This document shows, one piece after another, positions 8,732 through 18,755 of a DNA stretch of 64,000 nucleotides. Position 1 is the first letter of the stretch. The number at the start of each line of letters is the position of its first letter. The notes beneath the pieces were generated by a model that saw only the letters and a list, made by a program, of their open reading frames with translations, did no database searches and was not told the DNA's origin. This DNA is from Streptomyces apocyni (GTDB lineage Bacteria; Actinomycetota; Actinomycetes; Streptomycetales; Streptomycetaceae), in NCBI RefSeq assembly GCF_009739465.1, contig NZ_WHOM01000051.1, positions 203,049 through 267,048 on the forward strand, written 5' to 3'. The translations under genes and the position numbers were made by a program.

Positions 8732-8745
8732 TAGAACTTGTTCCA
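8732..8745. promoter_or_regulatory. KstR-like operator (TAGAAC-N2-GTTCCA)
   Basis: TAGAACTTGTTCCA fits the TNNAACNNGTTNNA consensus known for the TetR-family regulator KstR of actinobacterial sterol catabolism. It lies 46 bp upstream of the acyl-CoA dehydrogenase start, between that gene and the divergent DedA gene. The regulator itself is not in the window. Confidence 0.5.
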
Positions 8746-8810
8746 GTAATGCGGAAGGGTGAGAGAAGGCAGGACATGCCCCGGCCGCGCGGTGCGGCGA
8801 CGATGGTGGA

Positions 8811-9407
8811 GTGATCGACGCCGCTCAGCTGCTCGCCGCCTTCGGGACGCTCGGCGTGTTCGTGGTGCTGTTCCTGGAGGCGAGCACGGTCTTCGGCGTC
8901 GTGCTCCCGGGCGGAACCACGCTGTTCACCGCCGGGGTGTTCTGCGCGGCGGGCGACCGCGGACTCTCGCTGCCGTGGGTTCTGCTCGCGGGTACGGCGG
9001 GCACGGTGCTGGGCGTGGAGGCCGGTTACTGGACCGGGCTGCGCGCCGGGCCCGTACTGCTGGCCCGGCTGCGCGGGCAGCGGCTGCGCGCCGGGGTCGC
9101 CCGGGTGGAGGAGCTGCTGGCGCTGCACGGTCCCGTCGCGGCCGTGCTGGTGGCCCGCAGCGTCCCGGTCGCGCGGACTCTGGCGGGGCCCGTGGCGGGG
9201 GCGCTGGGGGTGCCGGTGGGCACGTTCACGCTCTGGCAGACGGTTGCCGGGGCGGCCTGGGCCGCGATCACCACCTTGTGCGGGTACTTCCTCGGCACGG
9301 TGCTGCCGGGGCCGCGGGCCTACCTCGCGGTGCTCGGGGTCCTGCTGCTGGGCCTGCTGGTGTTCTCCGGGTGGCGGCGGCACACCCGGCTCGTCCGCCG
9401 CCGCTGA
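8811..9407 (+). CDS. DedA/VTT-domain family membrane protein
   Basis: 198 residues with several hydrophobic helices. The VTT/DedA core is seen as FLEASTVFGVVLPGGTTLFTAGVF, then GTVLGVEAGYWTGLRAG and ARSVPVARTLAGPVAGALGVP. Members are lipid scramblase or flippase-like proteins affecting membrane potential and undecaprenyl-phosphate recycling. The GTG start at 8811 has only a weak ribosome site. Transcribed divergently from the acyl-CoA dehydrogenase; it may share the KstR-like site. Confidence 0.88.
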   Translation: MIDAAQLLAAFGTLGVFVVLFLEASTVFGVVLPGGTTLFTAGVFCAAGDRGLSLPWVLLAGTAGTVLGVEAGYWTGLRAGPVLLARLRGQRLRAGVARVEELLALHGPVAAVLVARSVPVARTLAGPVAGALGVPVGTFTLWQTVAGAAWAAITTLCGYFLGTVLPGPRAYLAVLGVLLLGLLVFSGWRRHTRLVRRR

Positions 9408-9458
9408 GCGACCCGGGCAGGCGGGACTTTGCGGACACGGCCTAGGAGGCATCTCCCC

Positions 9459-12161
9459 CTAGACGTAGCGGTGCGGGGCGGCGTCGAAGGCGGTGGCGCA
9501 GCCGGTGGAGCAGAAGTGGTAGCGGTGGCCTTCCCTGTCGCGGTGCTCGGCGGCGTCACCGGGAGTCACCGTCATCCCGCACACCGGGTCCCGCTCCTCG
9601 GTGCCCGGTCCTGGTGGCGATCCCGGTTCCGGCACGGGGCGGTGATCCGCCGCTGTCTCGACCGTCGGTTCGACGGCAGGGGGAGCGGCGGGCGGGAGCG
9701 GGGCGACGTGCCAGCGGCGCAAGCGGCTGGAGTTGCTGACCACCGACAAGGACGACAGGGCCATCGCGGCGGCGGCGATGATCGGGCTCAGGCGCAGGCC
9801 CCACAGGGGGTACAGGGCGCCAGCGGCGAGCGGGATACCGACGGTGTTGTAGATCAGGGCGAAGAACAGGTTCTGGCGGATGTTGCGCATGGTGGCGCGT
9901 GAGAGCCGGATCGCGGTCACCACCCCGCTCAGCGAGCCGGAGATGAGGGTGATGTCGGCGGCCTCGATGGCCACGTCCGTGCCGGTGCCGATCGCCAGCC
10001 CGACGTCGGCGGCGGCGAGGGCGGGGGCGTCGTTGATGCCGTCGCCGACCATACCGACGGCGCGGCCCTCGCCTTGGAGACGGCGGATCTCGTCGGCCTT
10101 GTGCTCGGGAAGGACCTCGGCCAGCACCCGGCCCACCCCGACCTGGGAGGCGATCGCGGCGGCGGTGCGGGCGTTGTCGCCGGTGAGCATCACCGTCTCG
10201 ATGCCGAGATTCTGCAGAGCGGCGATGGCCTGTACGGAATCGTCTTTGACCGTGTCGGCCACGGCGAGCACTCCGGCCGGTCGGCCGTCCACAGCCACGA
10301 GGACCGGGGTCTTGCCCTGCCCGGAGAACTCCTCGGCGACTGCCTGGAGTTCGTGTGTGCCGATGCCGACGTCACGGAGCAGTCGGCCGGTGCCCACCAG
10401 CACGGCCCGCCCGTCCACGGTCGCCTCGACCCCCTTGCCGGTGATCGAGTCGAAGCCGGTGGTGGGCGGCAGGCTCAGGCCGCGCTCGCGGGCACGGGCC
10501 ACGATCGCCCCGGCGAGAGGGTGCTCGCTGTCGGCCTCGGCCGCTGCGACGAGCGTGAGCAGTTCGTCGCTGCCGAAGCCGTCGGCCGTATGGACATCGG
10601 TGAGTTCGGGCTTGCCCTCGGTGACCGTGCCGGTCTTGTCCAGGACGACGGTATCCAGCTTGTGGGCGGTCTCCAGGGCTTCGGCGGAGCGGATCAGGAT
10701 GCCCGCCTGGGCCCCCTTGCCGGTGCCGACCATCACGGACAGCGGGGTGGCCAGGCCGAGCGCGCACGGGCAGGCGATGATCAGTACGGCTACGGCGCTG
10801 ACGAGCGCGAGGGTGAGGGCCGGGGCGGGCCCGACCACGTACCAGAGCGCGAAGGTCGCCACCGCGATCGCGATCACAGCGGGTACGAAGTAGGCGGAGA
10901 CGGCGTCCGCGAGGCGCTGGATGGGGGCTTTGGACGCCTGGGCCTGCTGCACCAGGCGTACGATCTGGGCCAGCATGGTGTCCGCGCCCACCTTGGCCGC
11001 CCGTACCCGCAGGGAGCCGGTGGTGTTGACGGTGGCGCCGATGACGGGGTCCCCAGTGCGCTTGGTGGCCGGCATGGGTTCGCCGGTGACCATGGACTCG
11101 TCCACGGCCGAAGACCCGGACAGCACCTCCGCGTCGACCGGCACCTTCTCACCCGGCCGGATCACGATCTCGTCGCCCACCACGACATCCTCGACCGGGA
11201 CTTCGGTCTCGGCGCCGTCCCGTACTACCCGGGCCGTACGGGCCTGCAGCCCCAGCAGCGCACGGATCGCCTCGCCGGTACCGGCCTTGGCGCGCGCTTC
11301 GAGCAGCCGCCCGAGCAGGATCAGCGTGAGGATCACCCCGACCGCCTCGAAGTACACCTCCCGTACATCCTCGGGCAGCAGCGTGGGGGCCAGTGTCACC
11401 AGCAGGCTGTAGCCGTACGCCGCCGACGTACCCAGCGTGATGAGAGAGTTCATGTCCGCGCCCCGGTGACGCAGGGTCAGCCAGCCGGTGACGTGGATGG
11501 GCCAGCCGGTGAAGAACATCACCGGCGTGATCAGCGCCAGCTGCGCCCAGTGGTCCAGCATCCAGCCCGGCACCCACTCGGCGCCGAACAGTTCGTGCGC
11601 CATGACGCCGAACAGCACCGGCGCGGTGAGTACGGCGCCCGCGGCGACCCGGCGGGTCAAGTCCCCGATCTCCGCCTGCCGTTCGGCGACCTCGGCGGCC
11701 TCCGCGTCGGCCGCCGACGTCTCCTCGCCGCCCCCGGTATCCACCGCTGCCGGAGCGGCGGCGTCCCCGGTGGGAGGGGCGCCGTTGCCCGGCTGGACCA
11801 CGAGCCTGCCGTGGATCATGTTCATCCCGCAGGCGAAGCCGAACGATCCCGCCTCGCTCGGATCAAGGCGTACGGTGGTGCGGCTGTGGGCGGGCAGCCC
11901 GGCGCTGACGCGTAGGTCGGGGAACACGACCCGGTTGGTGCACTCCCCGGCCTCCTGCCGGTCAAAGACGAGCTCCACCGGCACCCCTTGGCGGACCTTG
12001 ATGACATCGGGGCGATAGCCGCCCCGCACCGTCACCTCCACCCGCTGCACCCCGTCTTCCAGCCGGGCGGTGCTCGCGCGGCGCGGCCCGAAGAAGTACC
12101 AGGCGAGGCCCGCGACCAGCGCGGCGGCGGCCAGGACGACCATGACGTCGGCGCCGTTCAT
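9459..12161 (-). CDS. Copper-type P1B ATPase with N-terminal cupredoxin and C-terminal YHS domains
   Basis: 900 residues, membrane protein. A leading helix (about 5-25) anchors a cupredoxin-like domain (about 38-125) with possible ligands His92, Cys111, Met115 and His118 in [10 protein letters not shown]. The ATPase core follows: TGE motif in [15 protein letters not shown], intramembrane CPC at 464-466, phosphorylated Asp508 in [11 protein letters not shown] in SEHPLAG and [10 protein letters not shown]. The C-terminus is a YHS domain ([11 protein letters not shown], then [12 protein letters not shown]). CPC ATPases export Cu(I) or Ag(I). The usual N-terminal CXXC MerR-type domain is replaced by the cupredoxin. 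ATG 12161 follows GGGAGG. No copper-responsive regulator is adjacent. Confidence 0.93.
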   Translation of the reverse strand: MNGADVMVVLAAAALVAGLAWYFFGPRRASTARLEDGVQRVEVTVRGGYRPDVIKVRQGVPVELVFDRQEAGECTNRVVFPDLRVSAGLPAHSRTTVRLDPSEAGSFGFACGMNMIHGRLVVQPGNGAPPTGDAAAPAAVDTGGGEETSAADAEAAEVAERQAEIGDLTRRVAAGAVLTAPVLFGVMAHELFGAEWVPGWMLDHWAQLALITPVMFFTGWPIHVTGWLTLRHRGADMNSLITLGTSAAYGYSLLVTLAPTLLPEDVREVYFEAVGVILTLILLGRLLEARAKAGTGEAIRALLGLQARTARVVRDGAETEVPVEDVVVGDEIVIRPGEKVPVDAEVLSGSSAVDESMVTGEPMPATKRTGDPVIGATVNTTGSLRVRAAKVGADTMLAQIVRLVQQAQASKAPIQRLADAVSAYFVPAVIAIAVATFALWYVVGPAPALTLALVSAVAVLIIACPCALGLATPLSVMVGTGKGAQAGILIRSAEALETAHKLDTVVLDKTGTVTEGKPELTDVHTADGFGSDELLTLVAAAEADSEHPLAGAIVARARERGLSLPPTTGFDSITGKGVEATVDGRAVLVGTGRLLRDVGIGTHELQAVAEEFSGQGKTPVLVAVDGRPAGVLAVADTVKDDSVQAIAALQNLGIETVMLTGDNARTAAAIASQVGVGRVLAEVLPEHKADEIRRLQGEGRAVGMVGDGINDAPALAAADVGLAIGTGTDVAIEAADITLISGSLSGVVTAIRLSRATMRNIRQNLFFALIYNTVGIPLAAGALYPLWGLRLSPIIAAAAMALSSLSVVSNSSRLRRWHVAPLPPAAPPAVEPTVETAADHRPVPEPGSPPGPGTEERDPVCGMTVTPGDAAEHRDREGHRYHFCSTGCATAFDAAPHRYV

Positions 12162-12378
12162 GACGGATCGCCTCCCTCTCCGGCCATGCTCCCACGATCC
12201 GGGCGAATACCTCCATCGGAATGAGGACACGGCCCCTGGGCGGGCCGCGACCACCCTGCTGTTCGTGTACGCCCACGCGCCGACCGGTTTGGCGAGAAGG
12301 CTGGCGAGCAAGGGACCTCATACCGCACCGCCACCCCGGCATTCTGGCCTCGCCGCCCACAGAACAGGAGCGACCGTC

Positions 12379-12765
12379 ATGAGCTACGACCGAACCGTTC
12401 GCCTGCAGAGTGACTTCACCGCCGCCGTGAAGGCCGTGCGCGAGGCCCTGGCCGAGCAGGGCTTCGGTGTGCTGACCGAGATCGATGTGACCGCGACGCT
12501 GAAAGCCAAACTCGGCCACGACATGGAGGACTACCTGATCCTCGGTGCCTGCAACCCGCCCCTCGCCCACCAGGCTCTCGAAGTCGACCGCGCCATCGGC
12601 CTGCTGCTGCCCTGCAACGTCGTCGTACGCGCCGACGGCGACACCACCCTCGTACAGGCCCTCGATCCAGCCACCTTGGTCACCCTCACCGGCCTGCCCG
12701 CCCTCGAGCCCATCGCCGACGAGGCCACCCGACGCCTGGACGCCGCGCTGGCGTCGCTCACCTGA
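12379..12765 (+). CDS. DUF302 family protein
   Basis: 128 residues, soluble. The motif GFGVLTEIDVTATLKAKLGHDMEDYLILGACNP is the hallmark of DUF302, whose function is unknown; it often sits near metal transport or sulfur genes. The ATG at 12379 is preceded by AGGAG at 8 bases. It lies divergent to the copper ATPase, so a role in metal or redox homeostasis is possible but unproved. Confidence 0.88.
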   Translation: MSYDRTVRLQSDFTAAVKAVREALAEQGFGVLTEIDVTATLKAKLGHDMEDYLILGACNPPLAHQALEVDRAIGLLLPCNVVVRADGDTTLVQALDPATLVTLTGLPALEPIADEATRRLDAALASLT

Positions 12766-12866
12766 CGGAGGGCCAGGCGGCGTCGTTCGGTGAGGAGTCG
12801 TGGCTCTCTGCTGATAATTTCTACCGTGTTGTAGAGGAAAACTCCCCCGAACCTTATGGAGCACTC

Positions 12867-13322
12867 ATGGCACTGTGGGACCGTCTCAAAGAGTCCGCGT
12901 CGTCGATGCAGACCCAGCTGCTGGCGAAGAAGAACGACCTCAAGAGCGGCGCGTTCCGGGACGCCAGCATGGCGATGTGCGCGCTGGTCGCCGCCGCTGA
13001 CGGCAGCATCGACCCGGACGAGCGCCGCAAGGTCGCCCAGCTCATCTCGACCAACGACGTGCTGCAGAACTTTCCCGCGGAGGAGCTGCAGCGTCGCTTC
13101 GAGGACGCGTGCAACAAGCTGACCGCCGACTTCGAGTTCGGCAAGGTCAGTGTGCTGCAGGAGGTCGCCAAGGCCAAGAAGAAGCCCGCCGAGGCGCGTG
13201 CCGTGATCCAGATCGGCATCGTCATCGGTGGCGCGGACGGCGACTTCGACAAGGACGAGCAGGCCATGGTTCGCGAGGCCTGCTACGCGCTGGGGCTGCC
13301 CCCGCACGAGTTCGACCTCTGA
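12867..13322 (+). CDS. terB: TerB-family tellurite resistance protein
   Basis: 151 residues, soluble, helical. It has acidic metal-binding repeats typical of TerB: AAADGSIDPDERRKVAQLI and GGADGDFDKDEQAMVREAC. TerB proteins bind Ca2+ or other divalent ions and interact with TerC/TerD membrane-associated complexes. GGAG precedes the ATG. It is a stand-alone copy; the only other ter gene seen is TerD-like, at the right edge. Upstream (12800-12850) is a small AT-richer stretch with an inverted CTAC/GTAG pair, probably its promoter. Confidence 0.9.
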   Translation: MALWDRLKESASSMQTQLLAKKNDLKSGAFRDASMAMCALVAAADGSIDPDERRKVAQLISTNDVLQNFPAEELQRRFEDACNKLTADFEFGKVSVLQEVAKAKKKPAEARAVIQIGIVIGGADGDFDKDEQAMVREACYALGLPPHEFDL

Positions 13323-13370
13323 TCTCACGCACCACTGGTCTGATGGTCTGACGCACCGCTGATCTCACGC

Positions 13371-13426
13371 GCCGCGCCGCGCCGGGCCTACGGGGATACG
13401 TCTCCGCGCCCGGCGCGCCGCGTTTT
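13371..13426. terminator. Terminator between terB and the ABC exporter
   Basis: Long GC hairpin: GCGCCGGGC at 13379-13387 pairs with GCCCGGCGC at 13408-13416, with an inner CGGGGA/TCTCCG stem, followed by TTTT at 13423. It serves terB and, on the other strand, possibly the converging exporter gene. Confidence 0.7.
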
Positions 13427-13442
13427 CGCTCACGTCGCTGCC

Positions 13443-15260
13443 TCAGTCGGCGCCCGCGCTGGCCAGGAACTGGGTGGCGGCGAGTTCGGCGTAGAGCGGG
13501 TCTCCCGCGACGAGTTCGCGGTGGGTGCCCACGGCGCGTACCCGGCCCGCGTCCATCACGATGATCCGGTCGGCCATGGTGACCGTGGAGAGCCGGTGGG
13601 CGACGACGAGCACCGTGGTGGTGCGGGCCACGTCGGCGACGGTGTCGCGCAGGGCCGATTCGTTGACGGCGTCGAGTTGGCTGGTGGCCTCGTCGAGCAG
13701 CAGCAGCCGGGGGCGGCGCAGCAACGCGCGGGCGATCGCGACGCGTTGGCGCTCACCGCCGGAGAGTTTGGTGCCCCGGTGGCCGACCAGCGTGTCCAGT
13801 CCCTTGGGGAGGCGGCTGATCAGGTCGGTCAGCCGGGTGGTGTCCAGGACGCGGTGCAGTTCGGCCTCGTCCGCGTCGGGGTTGCCGAGCAGCAGGTTGT
13901 CGCGGAGGCTGCCGGAGAGTACAGGGGCGTCCTGCTCTACGTAGCCGATGGCGGCGCGGAGTTGGGGTATGTCCCAGTGGGCGATGTCGCGGCCGTCCAG
14001 GGCGATCTGGCCCGCTTCCGGGTCGTAGAAGCGCTCGATGAGCGAGAAGACGGTGGTCTTGCCCGCGCCGGACGGGCCGACGAAGGCGGTCATTCCGCGG
14101 GCGGGCACGGTGAAGGTCACCCCGTGGTGGACGTACGGCAGGTCGTCCGCGTAGCGGAACCGGACGTCGGCGAAGGCGAGTTCGGCGGGCTCGGCGCCGG
14201 GCGGCGGCAGCGGCGCGGGGTCGGCCTCGGGCTCGGCGGGCAGCCGCAGGGCCTCCTGGATCCGGGTGAGCGCCGCGGCGCCCGTCTGGTATTGGGCCAC
14301 GGCGCTGACGACCTGCTGGATCGGCGACATCAGGTAGAAGACGTAGAGCAGGAAGGCGACCAGGGTGCCGATATCGATGGCGCCGGTCGCGACCCTCGCC
14401 CCGCCGACCGCGAGCACCGTGATGAACGCGATCTGCATCGACAGGCCCGCGGTGTTCCCGGCCAGGGCCTCCCACTTGGCGGCACGCACGCTCTGCCGCC
14501 AGGACTCGTGCGCGGCCTGGTGGACGACCTTTTCCTCGCGGTGTTCGGCGCCGGAGGCCTTGACGGTACGCAGCGCGCCCAGGATGCGCTCCAGTGAGGC
14601 GCCCATCAGGCCGACCGCGTCCTGGGCCTGCTTGCTGGCCCGGTTGATCCGGGGCACGATCACCCCGATCACGGCCCCCGCGACCAGGATCACGCCCACC
14701 GTGACGGCGAGCAGCACCGGGTCGACCACACCCATCAGGACCAGGGTGGCGATCAGTGTGAGCCCGCCGGTGCCGAACCCGACCAGGGAGTCGGTGGTGA
14801 CCGCGCGCAGCAGCGTGGTGTCGGAGGTGATCCGCGCCATCAGGTCGCCGGGTTCGCTGCGGTCCACGGCCTCGATGCGCAGCCGCAGCAGGTACGAGGA
14901 CAGGGCGCGCCGCGCGCCGAATACCACCGACTCGGCGGTGCGCCGCAGGACATAGCCGCCGAAGGCGCCGATCGCGGCGTTGGCGATGACCAGTGCGGAC
15001 ATGGCCATCAGCGGACCGGCGATCGAGCGGTCGTGCGCGAGGTCGTCGATGAGGGCCCTGGCCACCAGCGGCAGAGCGAGCCCGGTGGCGCCGGTGAGCA
15101 GCCCGAGCAGCGCACCGCCGAGCAGGGTCCAGCGATGGGGCCGGACGTAGCCAAGGAGCTGCCGCCAGGCGGGTATGGCGGCTGGCTCGGGGGGCTCGGA
15201 AGGCTTGGGCGGCTCGGATGGCGCGGAGGGGGCGGATCGGGCGGCGGCTTCGGTGGCCAC
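13443..15260 (-). CDS. ABC exporter, fused transmembrane and ATPase domains
   Basis: 605 residues. The N-terminus is proline/serine/glutamate-rich, followed by a six-helix ABC membrane domain (about 45-325) and an ATPase domain with Walker [10 protein letters not shown], signature [13 protein letters not shown], Walker B LLLDEAT and switch His in VVAHRLSTV. It should work as a homodimer or with a partner elsewhere, exporting a lipid, peptide or drug. The GTG at 15260 has GAGGAG six bases upstream. It precedes no accessory gene; the PucR-type regulator lies upstream on the same strand. Confidence 0.93.
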   Translation of the reverse strand: MATEAAARSAPSAPSEPPKPSEPPEPAAIPAWRQLLGYVRPHRWTLLGGALLGLLTGATGLALPLVARALIDDLAHDRSIAGPLMAMSALVIANAAIGAFGGYVLRRTAESVVFGARRALSSYLLRLRIEAVDRSEPGDLMARITSDTTLLRAVTTDSLVGFGTGGLTLIATLVLMGVVDPVLLAVTVGVILVAGAVIGVIVPRINRASKQAQDAVGLMGASLERILGALRTVKASGAEHREEKVVHQAAHESWRQSVRAAKWEALAGNTAGLSMQIAFITVLAVGGARVATGAIDIGTLVAFLLYVFYLMSPIQQVVSAVAQYQTGAAALTRIQEALRLPAEPEADPAPLPPPGAEPAELAFADVRFRYADDLPYVHHGVTFTVPARGMTAFVGPSGAGKTTVFSLIERFYDPEAGQIALDGRDIAHWDIPQLRAAIGYVEQDAPVLSGSLRDNLLLGNPDADEAELHRVLDTTRLTDLISRLPKGLDTLVGHRGTKLSGGERQRVAIARALLRRPRLLLLDEATSQLDAVNESALRDTVADVARTTTVLVVAHRLSTVTMADRIIVMDAGRVRAVGTHRELVAGDPLYAELAATQFLASAGAD

Positions 15261-15349
15261 GTAACGCTCCTCGGGTGATGGCGGGGGTGCTGCGGGCCGG
15301 GCCCAGGCGGGCCGCGAGGATCAGCGTACGTCCAGGCCCCCGACACTCG

Positions 15350-15391
15350 TCACCTGTTACCTGTCACCTGTCACCTGTCACCCGTCACCCG
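15350..15391. repeat. Six tandem 7-bp repeats over the PucR-type stop codon
   Basis: Six heptamers on the plus strand: TCACCTG, TTACCTG, TCACCTG twice, then TCACCCG twice. The array contains the stop codon and last residues (GTGDG) of the regulator at 15378. Every unit supplies a TGA on the minus strand, so copy changes alter only the last few residues. Confidence 0.8.
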
Positions 15392-16595
15392 TGCCGGTCA
15401 ACTCGAGGGTACGCAGAGCCAGCAGCGCGCCGGTGCGGAACGCCGGATCGGTGAGCCGGTCACCGAAGAGCTCGTCGAGCTGCCGCAGTCTGCTGCGTAC
15501 GGTCTGCGGGTGGATACCCAGCGCGTCGGCGACCTCCGGCGCGGTGCGGCCCCAGGACATCAGCAGCGCCTGCAGCGTCTCGGCGAGCCGGGCGGCCTTT
15601 CCGGCCGGGAGCCCGCGCAGGGTTTCGGTGACCCGGTCGGCCATCAGCCGCCCGATGGGCGCGCCGGACAGCAGCTGCACATCGAGCAAGTGGTCATCCG
15701 CCATGAGGAGTTCACCGCGTGGGGCGGCCAGGCCGCGCCGGTGCTGGAGAGTGAGGCGCGCGCAGTACGCGGAGAGCCGGGCATCGCCGAGCGGCACCGT
15801 CGGGCCGAGCGCGGCCGGGTGGTCGCGTACGGCGGCCCGCAGGCGGTCCAGGCGGCCGCCGTCCCCCGGGTCAGGGACCAGGAGCAGCAGCTCCCCGCCC
15901 CGGGGCAGGGACAGGATGTCCTCGTCGAGGCCCATCGCCAGGACATGGCCGCCACCGCCCGCGCGCCGCATCACCAGGCAGGCCAGGGTGTCGGGCAGCC
16001 GCCACTCGGCTAACTCGGCCAGGGCGGCGAGGGGTTCGCCGCCCGGGTCGGGCGCGTGCTCCAACAGGCGTACGGCCAGGGCGCGTCGGGTGCGCTCGGT
16101 CTCCCCGGCGGAGCGGGCCCGGGCGTCGGCGTAGCCGCGTACCGCCTGCGCGGACATCGCGTCGACATGGGTCAGTACGGCCTCGGTGACCGCTGGTTCG
16201 GCCTCGGGCGGCAGTCCGGCGTCGCGGGCGATGCGGACGTAGTGGCGGCAGGCGATCCGGGCTCCGACGCGGTAGGCGGCCTGGATGCCGTCGGCGGTGC
16301 GGCCGTTGAGGAACTCCAGTCGGCCGAGGTGCTGGAAGTAGAGCTCGTGGTGACCCTGTGGACTGTCGGGGTTCTCGATGAGTTCCACGAACTGGCGCAT
16401 GGCCCGGTGCACGGCCGCCGACAGGTCACGGCCGACGGCGGAGCCGAGTGGCCGTCGGTAGGCGCCCACCTCGCGGCGGATCTCGGCGAGCATGTCCGCG
16501 GCGATCTCGTCGATCCTCGGGCGCAGCGCCTCGGCGAAGACCGCGGGGATCTCCCGCCAGGGCTGACGGGACAACGCACCGGCGATGGTCTGCAC
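15378..16595 (-). CDS. PucR/CdaR-type helix-turn-helix regulator
   Basis: 405 residues, cytosolic. The N-terminal two-thirds is a helical sensory region. The C-terminal HTH_30 domain reads TLQALLMSWGRTAPEVADALGIHPQTVRSRLRQLDELFG, the layout of Streptomyces PucR-family regulators. Ligand unknown. The GTG start at 16595 is preceded by a run of six G. It is divergent from the secreted lipase with a 264-bp gap, so the lipase is the most likely target besides itself. Confidence 0.88.
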   Translation of the reverse strand: MQTIAGALSRQPWREIPAVFAEALRPRIDEIAADMLAEIRREVGAYRRPLGSAVGRDLSAAVHRAMRQFVELIENPDSPQGHHELYFQHLGRLEFLNGRTADGIQAAYRVGARIACRHYVRIARDAGLPPEAEPAVTEAVLTHVDAMSAQAVRGYADARARSAGETERTRRALAVRLLEHAPDPGGEPLAALAELAEWRLPDTLACLVMRRAGGGGHVLAMGLDEDILSLPRGGELLLLVPDPGDGGRLDRLRAAVRDHPAALGPTVPLGDARLSAYCARLTLQHRRGLAAPRGELLMADDHLLDVQLLSGAPIGRLMADRVTETLRGLPAGKAARLAETLQALLMSWGRTAPEVADALGIHPQTVRSRLRQLDELFGDRLTDPAFRTGALLALRTLELTGTGDG

Positions 16596-16859
16596 AGCGC
16601 CCCCCTATAGACGTAGTTACCGCAGGGTAGGCAGTCTCGCCCGACGCGGTGCCCGGATCTAGTCCTTTGGCGTGCATCGGAGTGTCGTGCGCACTCACGT
16701 AGTTGAGCGGTGGACCTGCGCAACTGTCACTCGCGTGCGGGAATTCGACGCGGTTCGGCCAGGTCACTGGTGTGCGGCGGGTGGCTGGATCAGCGTGTGA
16801 CACCGGTGTTACGCACCGGTAACCCGCGTTGATCCGAGCCGCACGAAGGTGAGAGCCGC

Positions 16860-17930
16860 ATGCCCCTCCGTATCCGCGCCACGCACAAGACCGCCGAGAC
16901 GTCTGAGACGTCTGAGATCCCGGCCGTCCGCACGCGCCTAGACCGCAGAACGCGCCCGTTGTTGCGCGGCCGCCTGGTCGCGGCGGCCACCGGGTTCGCC
17001 GTCGCGCTCGGCCTCGGCGCCGTCGGCACCACGGCGAGCCAGGCCGCCGACGCACCGTCCACGGCGGCCTCCACAGCGGCCTCCGCCACGGGCGCGTCCG
17101 CGCAGGACCTCACCGACGGACCGGAGGGGCCGCCGCAGAAGTCGTTCCTCGACGCGACGGCGTACGCGTTGCTCCATCCGACGGCCGTACCGGCCGGAGC
17201 CAATGACTGGGACTGCGAACCCAGCGCGGAACACCCCAACCCCGTCGTCCTGGTGCACGGCACGTTCGAGAACCGCTACATGAACTGGGCGGGCCTCTCG
17301 CCGCGGCTCAAGGATGCGGGCTACTGCGTCTACGCGCTCAACTACGGCGGCACCCAGGGCGGACTCCTCCAGGGCACCGGTGACATAGCCGACTCTGCGG
17401 CCCAGCTCTCCGCCTTCGTCGACACCGTACGGGACCGGAGCGGGGCCGCCGAGGTCGACCTGGTCGGGCACTCCCAGGGCGGCATGATGCCGCGCCACTA
17501 TCTGAAGAACCTGGGCGGCGCGGACAAGGTCGGCAAGCTCATCGCCCTGACGCCCCCGAACCACGGGACCTCACTGTCGGGTCTCGCGACGCTGGCCACC
17601 TTCATCCCGGGTGCCGAGAAGCTGACGGGCCTGGCCTGCCCCGCCTGCCAGCAGCAGAGGTACGACTCCGACTTCGTGGCGTCACTCAACGAGGGCGGCG
17701 AGGTGGTTCCGGGCGTCGACTACACCGTACTAGCGACGTGGACGGACTGGGTGGTCACGCCGTACACCTCGTCGTATCTCACGCCGGGCGACCGGGTCTC
17801 GCAAAGCAAGTTGCAGGACCACTGCCCGTTCAATCTGACCTCACATGTGGGCATCAGTTACGACCGCACCGCGACCCGGATCGTACTCAACGCGCTGGAC
17901 CCCGAAAACGCCCAAAAGCCCCGCTGCTGA
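16860..17930 (+). CDS. Secreted triacylglycerol lipase/esterase, alpha/beta hydrolase
   Basis: 356 residues. The N-terminus has a long basic region with the hydrophobic segment RLVAAATGFAVALGLGAVG and Ala-X-Ala sites near 60, so export is likely. The hydrolase fold shows the oxyanion segment VVLVHGTFENRYMNW and nucleophile GHSQGG; the acid and His are near WTDWVVTPY and LTSHVGISYDR. Paired cysteines suggest disulfides. This matches the EstA/LipA-type lipases of Streptomyces (lipase class 2). ATG 16860 follows AGGTGAG. A hairpin terminator follows at 17948. Confidence 0.92.
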   Translation: MPLRIRATHKTAETSETSEIPAVRTRLDRRTRPLLRGRLVAAATGFAVALGLGAVGTTASQAADAPSTAASTAASATGASAQDLTDGPEGPPQKSFLDATAYALLHPTAVPAGANDWDCEPSAEHPNPVVLVHGTFENRYMNWAGLSPRLKDAGYCVYALNYGGTQGGLLQGTGDIADSAAQLSAFVDTVRDRSGAAEVDLVGHSQGGMMPRHYLKNLGGADKVGKLIALTPPNHGTSLSGLATLATFIPGAEKLTGLACPACQQQRYDSDFVASLNEGGEVVPGVDYTVLATWTDWVVTPYTSSYLTPGDRVSQSKLQDHCPFNLTSHVGISYDRTATRIVLNALDPENAQKPRC

Positions 17931-18323
17931 CCCGACCCGCTCCCCCTAGTGCCGGTGGCGAAGTTGCCATCGGCACTTCGCGGTGCCCTCAGAGCGATGC
18001 ATTCCGGTCGATGCGAGCCATCCCGAACGAGAATGCATACAATATTTGTGCAGGTCAAAGGGTTGTTTCCGATTTTACTATCGCACCGCGTCTGCGCTCC
18101 GCACCGGCCGCGAAGATATCGGTTACCCGCGCTGAGCTGCCCGAACACCTCTTCGTTTACCGCTCAGCGAACCTACACGTCCGATAAACGACCATGCGTA
18201 TGCCACGCATTTGGCACTCACTCTCCGCACCCGCAAGACTCCCCACCGCGAGGAGCACACCGTTCCACTACCCGCTTCCACCCGCACCCGCACCGTGCGC
18301 CCCCGCACTAAGGAGAAACCCAG
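17931..18323. other. 393-bp intergenic region, lipase to SSI
   Basis: No gene seen. It starts with the lipase terminator, then has a markedly AT-richer stretch at about 18030-18085 (containing ATACAATATTTG and GATTTTACTATCG), likely holding the inhibitor gene promoter. AAGGAG ends the region as the ribosome site for the inhibitor. Confidence 0.5.
17948..17977 (+). terminator. Lipase gene terminator
   Basis: 12-bp stem (AGTGCCGGTGGC with GCCATCGGCACT, one G-U pair) and 6-nt loop, 17 bp after the lipase stop codon. No T run. Confidence 0.75.
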
Positions 18324-18755
18324 ATGCGCTACACACTCAAGAGCATGGGCGTGGCCGCCGCGGCGACCGCGTGCGTCCTGGCCGCGGCGACGAGTACCGC
18401 GCAGGCCGCGCCGACCAGCCTCTACACCCCGTCGGCCCTCGTGCTCGCCGTCGGCCACGGCGAGGAGGCCGCGACCATGACGGCCGAGCGCGTTGTCACC
18501 CTGAACTGCGCGCCCCGGCCCAGCGGAAGCCACCCCGCGCCCGAGGCCGCGTGCGGCGAACTCAGGGCGGCCGAGGGCCGATTCGACCAGCTCGTCACCT
18601 CCGAACCCCAGGCCATCTGCACGATGGAGTGGGACCCGGTCGTGGTCACCGCCGACGGCTACTGGCAGGGCAAGCGCGTCGCTTGGTCCACCACGTTCGC
18701 CAACGACTGTGTGATGCGGGCGAGTCTGACGGAGAGCACCGCACTGAACTTCTGA
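18324..18755 (+). CDS. Streptomyces subtilisin inhibitor (SSI) family protease inhibitor
   Basis: 143 residues, secreted. The signal peptide (MRYTLKSMGVAAAATACVLA, cleavage near AQA-A at about 28) is followed by the SSI fold with TPSALVLAVGHGEEA and four conserved cysteines (62, 77, 99, 129). The reactive loop reads CTMEWDPVVVTADG, placing Met101 at P1 as in classic SSI; P1' is Glu, which is less usual. It inhibits subtilisin-type and some trypsin-like proteases outside the cell, commonly at the aerial growth stage. AAGGAG precedes ATG 18324. A very strong hairpin follows at 18838. Confidence 0.95.
   Translation: MRYTLKSMGVAAAATACVLAAATSTAQAAPTSLYTPSALVLAVGHGEEAATMTAERVVTLNCAPRPSGSHPAPEAACGELRAAEGRFDQLVTSEPQAICTMEWDPVVVTADGYWQGKRVAWSTTFANDCVMRASLTESTALNF

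Noticed and set aside
12230..12260. GGCCC...GGGCC near the copper ATPase start as a dormancy box
   Set aside because: Arm order is reversed relative to the box consensus and there is no paired copy.
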